Positions 60,701-64,000 of a DNA stretch of 64,000 nucleotides are shown piece after piece; position 1 is the stretch's first letter; each line of letters starts with the position of its first letter. The notes below the pieces were generated by a model, which worked only from the letters and a program-made list of their open reading frames with translations, had not been told where the DNA came from and did no database searches. Source of the DNA: Nautilus pompilius (taxonomy: Eukaryota > Mollusca > Cephalopoda > Nautilida > Nautilidae); assembly GCA_018389105.1 (NCBI GenBank), contig JACATO010000304.1:806001-870000 (forward strand), written 5' to 3'. Both the position numbers and the translations under genes were made by a program.

Positions 60701-61329
60701 AAATCACGTATTATTGGATATTTCAAGTAATCAGTTTTGTTTCCAGCATGTCAACTTCCTCCACCACTGACATTTTCTTTTATTTCAATGGATGAAAATA
60801 GAGTCTTGCTTGATTATCAAAATTTATATAATATATATAGGGGGATTTTCATAATTATCCATACCAACTCAAATGATCATTTCTTTGTAACGATGCATCA
60901 TGCAAAAATAATGCAACTTGCAAATAACACGCTGCCAATATGTACTTTAAAAATAAACTACCAGGTAGCATTATTATGACAAATGTAGGAAAATGGTGAA
61001 ACGTTTCACTCTGGAGCCATGTGGCGTGTAGTGACATAGAAAATTCTGTAGTAAGCCTCCTATGAAAGAAACGTTTGTCTTTTAAAATATGCACTTCATG
61101 AAAGCCAGATACATTGCCATTTTCCTTATTTAGGCAGGAAAAGATCTGCTCATATCAAGAAAACTATAGAAGCTGTGCCAGCTGCTTTCATGTGTAGCCC
61201 TGGAAAAGCAATCAGACACACATCAGTAGAAATGATCATTTTCCATTTGTATGATCTAAACTTAAAGCCATTTTATCTTAAATTGGTACATAGCTGCCTT
61301 TGAAGATTACAAATGTTAAATCAAATTTT
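57761..61329. other. CpG-poor non-coding stretch
   Basis: About 3.5 kb with only short chance open frames (for example 59521-59757 plus). A short (GAA)n tract lies at 60198-60214. Confidence 0.4.
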
Positions 61330-61785
61330 GCAAGATTTAACATGTTAAAACTGCAGCCAATTCCACGGGAACATCGTCAAGCATAATTCTGTCATATGGG
61401 ATCATGTTGTACAAACAAAACATTACTAAACTTCTTTGGTGTCAAGGTTTTAGCAAGAAACTGAAGTGGCAGCATTAATGGACATATTTTCCTCGAGCAC
61501 CAGGTCAAAGATAAGTTGCAAATGTAGATGAGACAATTTATTCTTCATGCAACATGATGCTCACCCATTATCATCAGCTGATCTGGCAGTGGCTGGATGC
61601 ATTTATGTGCATGATTGTTAGACAGACAGTTTTGCTGAGTAGCCTCTGAAATCTTGGGATTTAATACCTCCCTACATCTTATGAAAAATATTTCAATGGT
61701 GCATGTTGGAAAACAAAACACACCATTGCTGATTCCAAAGAAGAAATAACAGATATTATGCATCTAATCAAATCATGAACTGTGT
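61330..61785 (+). pseudogene. DUF4817-type transposase, decayed C-terminal part
   Basis: One plus-strand frame, interrupted by stops, gives THYHQLIWQWLDAFMCMIV (the segment after the second catalytic Asp, normally PHYxxxVRxWLDxxF), then PTSYEKYFNGACWKTKHTIA and DSKEEITDIMHLIKS, matching the TIxDLKxxIxxxxxxI tail of this family. The WPPRSPDLTPxDF block with the last catalytic acid is reduced to NLGI-stop-YLP. It is a decayed relative of the remnants at 5.8-6.3 kb and 57.3-57.7 kb. No terminal repeats were found. Confidence 0.5.
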
Positions 61786-62451
61786 AAAAAAAAAAGAAAA
61801 GGTGTGCCATCCTGTAGATGTTGGTCTGCAGGAGTGCTTGGACAAAAACAGTGCACTAGTTGTCTGAAAGTCTTACACCTGTTTCCTTGATGCAACAGGT
61901 GTCTGCTATTCATATGTTGTAGAATAGATATGAATTAAATAATGTTAAGTCTACTTCCTGTATCAATTTTGTTACTAAAATATGGGTATTGGCATCTGTT
62001 CAATCAATATCAATATCTCTCTCACACTGTCAATACTAGTGTACCACCCAGACACCCTTGGCATCAGAGAAGGGTGGGGGACTGATATAGTGATTTTCTA
62101 AAAGTCCAATTCTCTAGTTTTCAAAAAAAATTGTGACAAACTTCTGAATTTGGCAACACTCTATAAAAATATAAATCATTTTTTATACATACCCTCATAT
62201 ACAAGTATGCTCTTTTTGGCCTTAAAATTGCCATATTAGTTGTATGATACACCTTGTGTACTTTGAAACACTCGTGTAAAAACAACATTTTGTCTTTTCC
62301 TCCACCTGATTGGAACCAAGCGGTATATCTAGCTAGTAGACTATACAGTAAACTGCATATATTTTAAAAAGTGAATGAATTAAATCAATGTGTTTTATTA
62401 TTTTAAAAGGCATAAATGGATGAAAAAAATCAAGGACATAAACTGTTCCAA

Positions 62452-62454
<3 letters not shown>
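61786..62454. other. CpG-poor non-coding stretch
   Basis: No feature recognised. Confidence 0.4.

Positions 62455-62502
<48 letters not shown>
62455..62502. repeat. (TA)n microsatellite
   Basis: About 24 uninterrupted TA units. It reads as Ile/Tyr repeats in chance open frames on both strands. Confidence 0.97.
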
Positions 62503-62505
<3 letters not shown>

Positions 62506-62585
62506 TATTATGTAATATGGTTTAATAGCTGTCTTTATCAAAGACATCTTTGCTGGAAATGTCTTATTCCTATTCAAGAAAATCC

Positions 62586-62660
62586 TCATTTGGGTGGCCG
62601 TGACATGTCATTGAGCACTTCAAACTGATCATCATCTATGAACAGTTCCCAGGCTGACAT
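62586..62660 (-). pseudogene. Short coding-like fragment, possibly transposon-derived
   Basis: A 24-codon minus-strand frame reads MSAWELFIDDDQFEVLNDMS and ends shortly after. An AWxLFIDDxxxxxIL segment recalls the N-terminal region of piggyBac-type transposases, but the stretch is too short to assign. It is cut off downstream by A+T-rich sequence and the TA microsatellite. Confidence 0.2.
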
Positions 62661-62931
62661 GATCTTCCAAGTTTACACACCAGCAGTTTCAAAGCATAAT
62701 TTGCCTCAGGAGACCCTTTGATCCAGTCTATTCTAAGGTCCACCTGAGCTCCAGAAGACTGGAAATGCTGGCCTCTCTAATCACACTCCTCTTCCAGACT
62801 GCTGCCCAGTAGTTTACTCTTGGTGAATGCTCAAACAAACAATCAGAATATAGGGTTATTCCAGTTCAGTATTTTTTACTACTGAATAAATTGTAGTATA
62901 ATTCATTTACCTTGGAAATTTTTAATCTTAC

Positions 62932-63690
62932 TTACATAAAGCCTGCATGTAAGGTCTTCCAATTTAGTGAAAAATCTAGAGAAACATACCATATCTGTCC
63001 AAGTTGGCTGACTGTTCTTGTGTTCCGGGGTCTGTACGACAATTTTATTGTTAAAAGCTTACATTTGCATACAAATAAACTGGCATTTTCAAGGTCAGTA
63101 AAAGACTGCAGTGCAGGTATGCTACTGCAAACTTGTTTGCTATGTGCAACCTTATCAATATCAATGTAAACTGTACATGCTTTAGTTTCAGCTTTGAGAA
63201 ACAAATTTTCCTGCATTTGTTTGCAGAAACTGGAGGCAAGCAGAAGTGCATCAGTATCATCTACTAATTATTATAGTGGCATTATCATCATTAACTGTAC
63301 AAAGTGCATGTAGCATAATTTGTCTATTAGCTTCTTCCTGGCTTGTCACAAGTTCAAAAACTTCTAGACTGTCATCTGCTTTTAGTATGTAACATTTGCA
63401 GGTAACAAATAGTACTTTGTCTCCAAGCAATTCCAGTGACTCTGGCTGCATCCATTTTTAAAGTAAAAACTCTACCAAGTTTGTTGTTGTTGTTGGAATT
63501 AGTCAGAAATTATTTCCACTGAGGATCAATCTGGCCAGATGATATTTTATTGAATTGTACTCCTGCTTCAGTATTTCTTGATGATCATTCCATATTCTTT
63601 ATGCTTTGCTCCTTGTAAACATCAAGGACAATATCAACTCTGTGACTGTGTGTACCTTTGCACAGAGCTGATGATCAGGATGCAATTTGT
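62932..63690 (-). pseudogene. PIN-like nuclease-domain repeat protein, decayed
   Basis: Read on the minus strand: HSHRVDIVLDVYKEQSIKNM, then FNKISSGQIDPQWK and a stop, LELLGDKVLFVTCKCYILKA, LVTSQEEANRQIMLHALC and NATIIISR. A one-base frameshift near 63262 follows, then DTDALLLASSFCKQMQENLF, ETKACTVYIDIDKVAHSKQV, CSSIPALQSFTD, and VSQLGQIWYVSLDFSLNWKT near the end. This matches a protein type dispersed in many copies in aquatic invertebrates, with motifs RxDxVFDVY, TQEEADTRxLLHA, (P/E)DTDV and FTGCDTVSAF. The DTD motif is kept, but the GCD motif is replaced by FTDLENA. PIN-like metal-binding nuclease is an inference from the spaced Asp residues. Confidence 0.65.
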
Positions 63691-64000
63691 CCATATCTTT
63701 TGAACACCTTTTATGAATCTACTTGTAAATTGCTTGTGATAAAATATCACAGACTTTTCCTTCTGACAACTGACAACAAATTTCAGGTCTATGATCTGTG
63801 CTGCTGGAAGCAAATTCTCCCAAGAGGAAACATCCTTGGGTGATACCAGCGAAGCTTCATGTTCATCCTGACATTGTATAATAGTATATTTCTATATCTA
63901 AGATTAATCTACTATCTACTTTTCTAGCTATTTTGTTAATTTTTAGAATCTGAATATAAAAATATATTTCATGATTCTTTTCAGTCTTGATGATACTGTT
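63691..64000. other. Non-coding stretch to window end
   Basis: The plus-strand frame 63658-63843 overlaps the antisense of the PIN-like relic and has no character of its own. A further upstream part of that relic might lie here but is not recognisable. Confidence 0.35.

Larger units (their letters stand above)
32550..64000. other. CpG-poor compositional domain
   Basis: Reading row by row, CpG is common before about 32.55 kb (typically one or more per 60 bases, many more in GC-rich patches) and rare after it (many consecutive 60-base rows with none). The drop is abrupt and persists to the end of the window, with CpG returning mainly inside young insertions such as mariner copy 3 and the 34.4-kb mariner. 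TG and CA are correspondingly frequent. In invertebrates such long CpG-poor blocks are generally explained by germline methylation of transcribed gene bodies. I judged this by eye and did not compute observed/expected ratios. Confidence 0.6.

Noticed and set aside
63658-63843. Plus-strand frame reading MHRADDQDAICPYLL
   Set aside because: It partly overlaps the antisense of the PIN-like relic and has no recognisable family or splice context.

Overview
This window is eukaryotic: A+T-rich DNA with no operons or bacterial gene spacing, dense microsatellites, tRNA-derived SINE-like repeats and many decayed DNA transposons (mariner, Tc1, pogo/Tigger, hAT, a Tc1/mariner branch with a DUF4817-type helix-turn-helix, and a KRBA2-like integrase relic). 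This mix fits an aquatic invertebrate, and a mollusc is my best guess, but the lineage is inference. I found no complete host protein-coding gene. A few short open stretches could be exons and are listed with low confidence.

Layout, 1-32.5 kb: a hAT element (625-2361) with both ends and matching target-site copies; a possible Tc1-type fragment (3.6-3.9 kb); a (TC)n tract; a SINE-like unit with a (CA)n tail (5.3-5.5 kb); a decayed DUF4817-type transposase (5.8-6.3 kb, minus); mariner copy 1 (8132-9395); a SINE-like unit (11.2-11.4 kb); an integrase relic (13.4-14.8 kb); mariner copy 2 (16752-18037); a GA-rich repeat (19.35-19.52 kb); a 36-bp minisatellite (20.0-20.3 kb) split by a Tc1 element with long terminal inverted repeats (20296-21859) and resuming on its far side; a 59-bp minisatellite (24.7-25.0 kb); candidate exons at 22.3-22.6 and 26.4-26.6 kb (both minus); GA and AAT microsatellites; and a GC/CpG-rich patch at 29.8-30.07 kb with an ATGGCC start.

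Layout, 32.5-64 kb: CpG becomes rare from about 32.55 kb and stays rare to the end, apart from young insertions. This half holds a mariner of a second family (34440-35767), mariner copy 3 (36844-38133), a pogo/Tigger deletion derivative (42004-42511), SINE-like units (38.7, 46.7, 47.1 and 48.6 kb), a second hAT relic (52.6-53.3 kb, minus), two more DUF4817-type relics (57.2-57.8 kb minus, 61.3-61.8 kb plus), a long (TA)n tract and a relic of a PIN-like nuclease-domain protein (62.9-63.7 kb, minus).

No genes act together here: nearly all recognisable coding sequence is dead transposon. The most informative signals are the sharp CpG boundary, which in invertebrates often separates methylated gene bodies from unmethylated intergenic DNA; the excess of CpG-to-TpG/CpA changes in the mariner copy on the CpG-poor side relative to its near-twin on the CpG-rich side; and the Tc1 insertion into a minisatellite.
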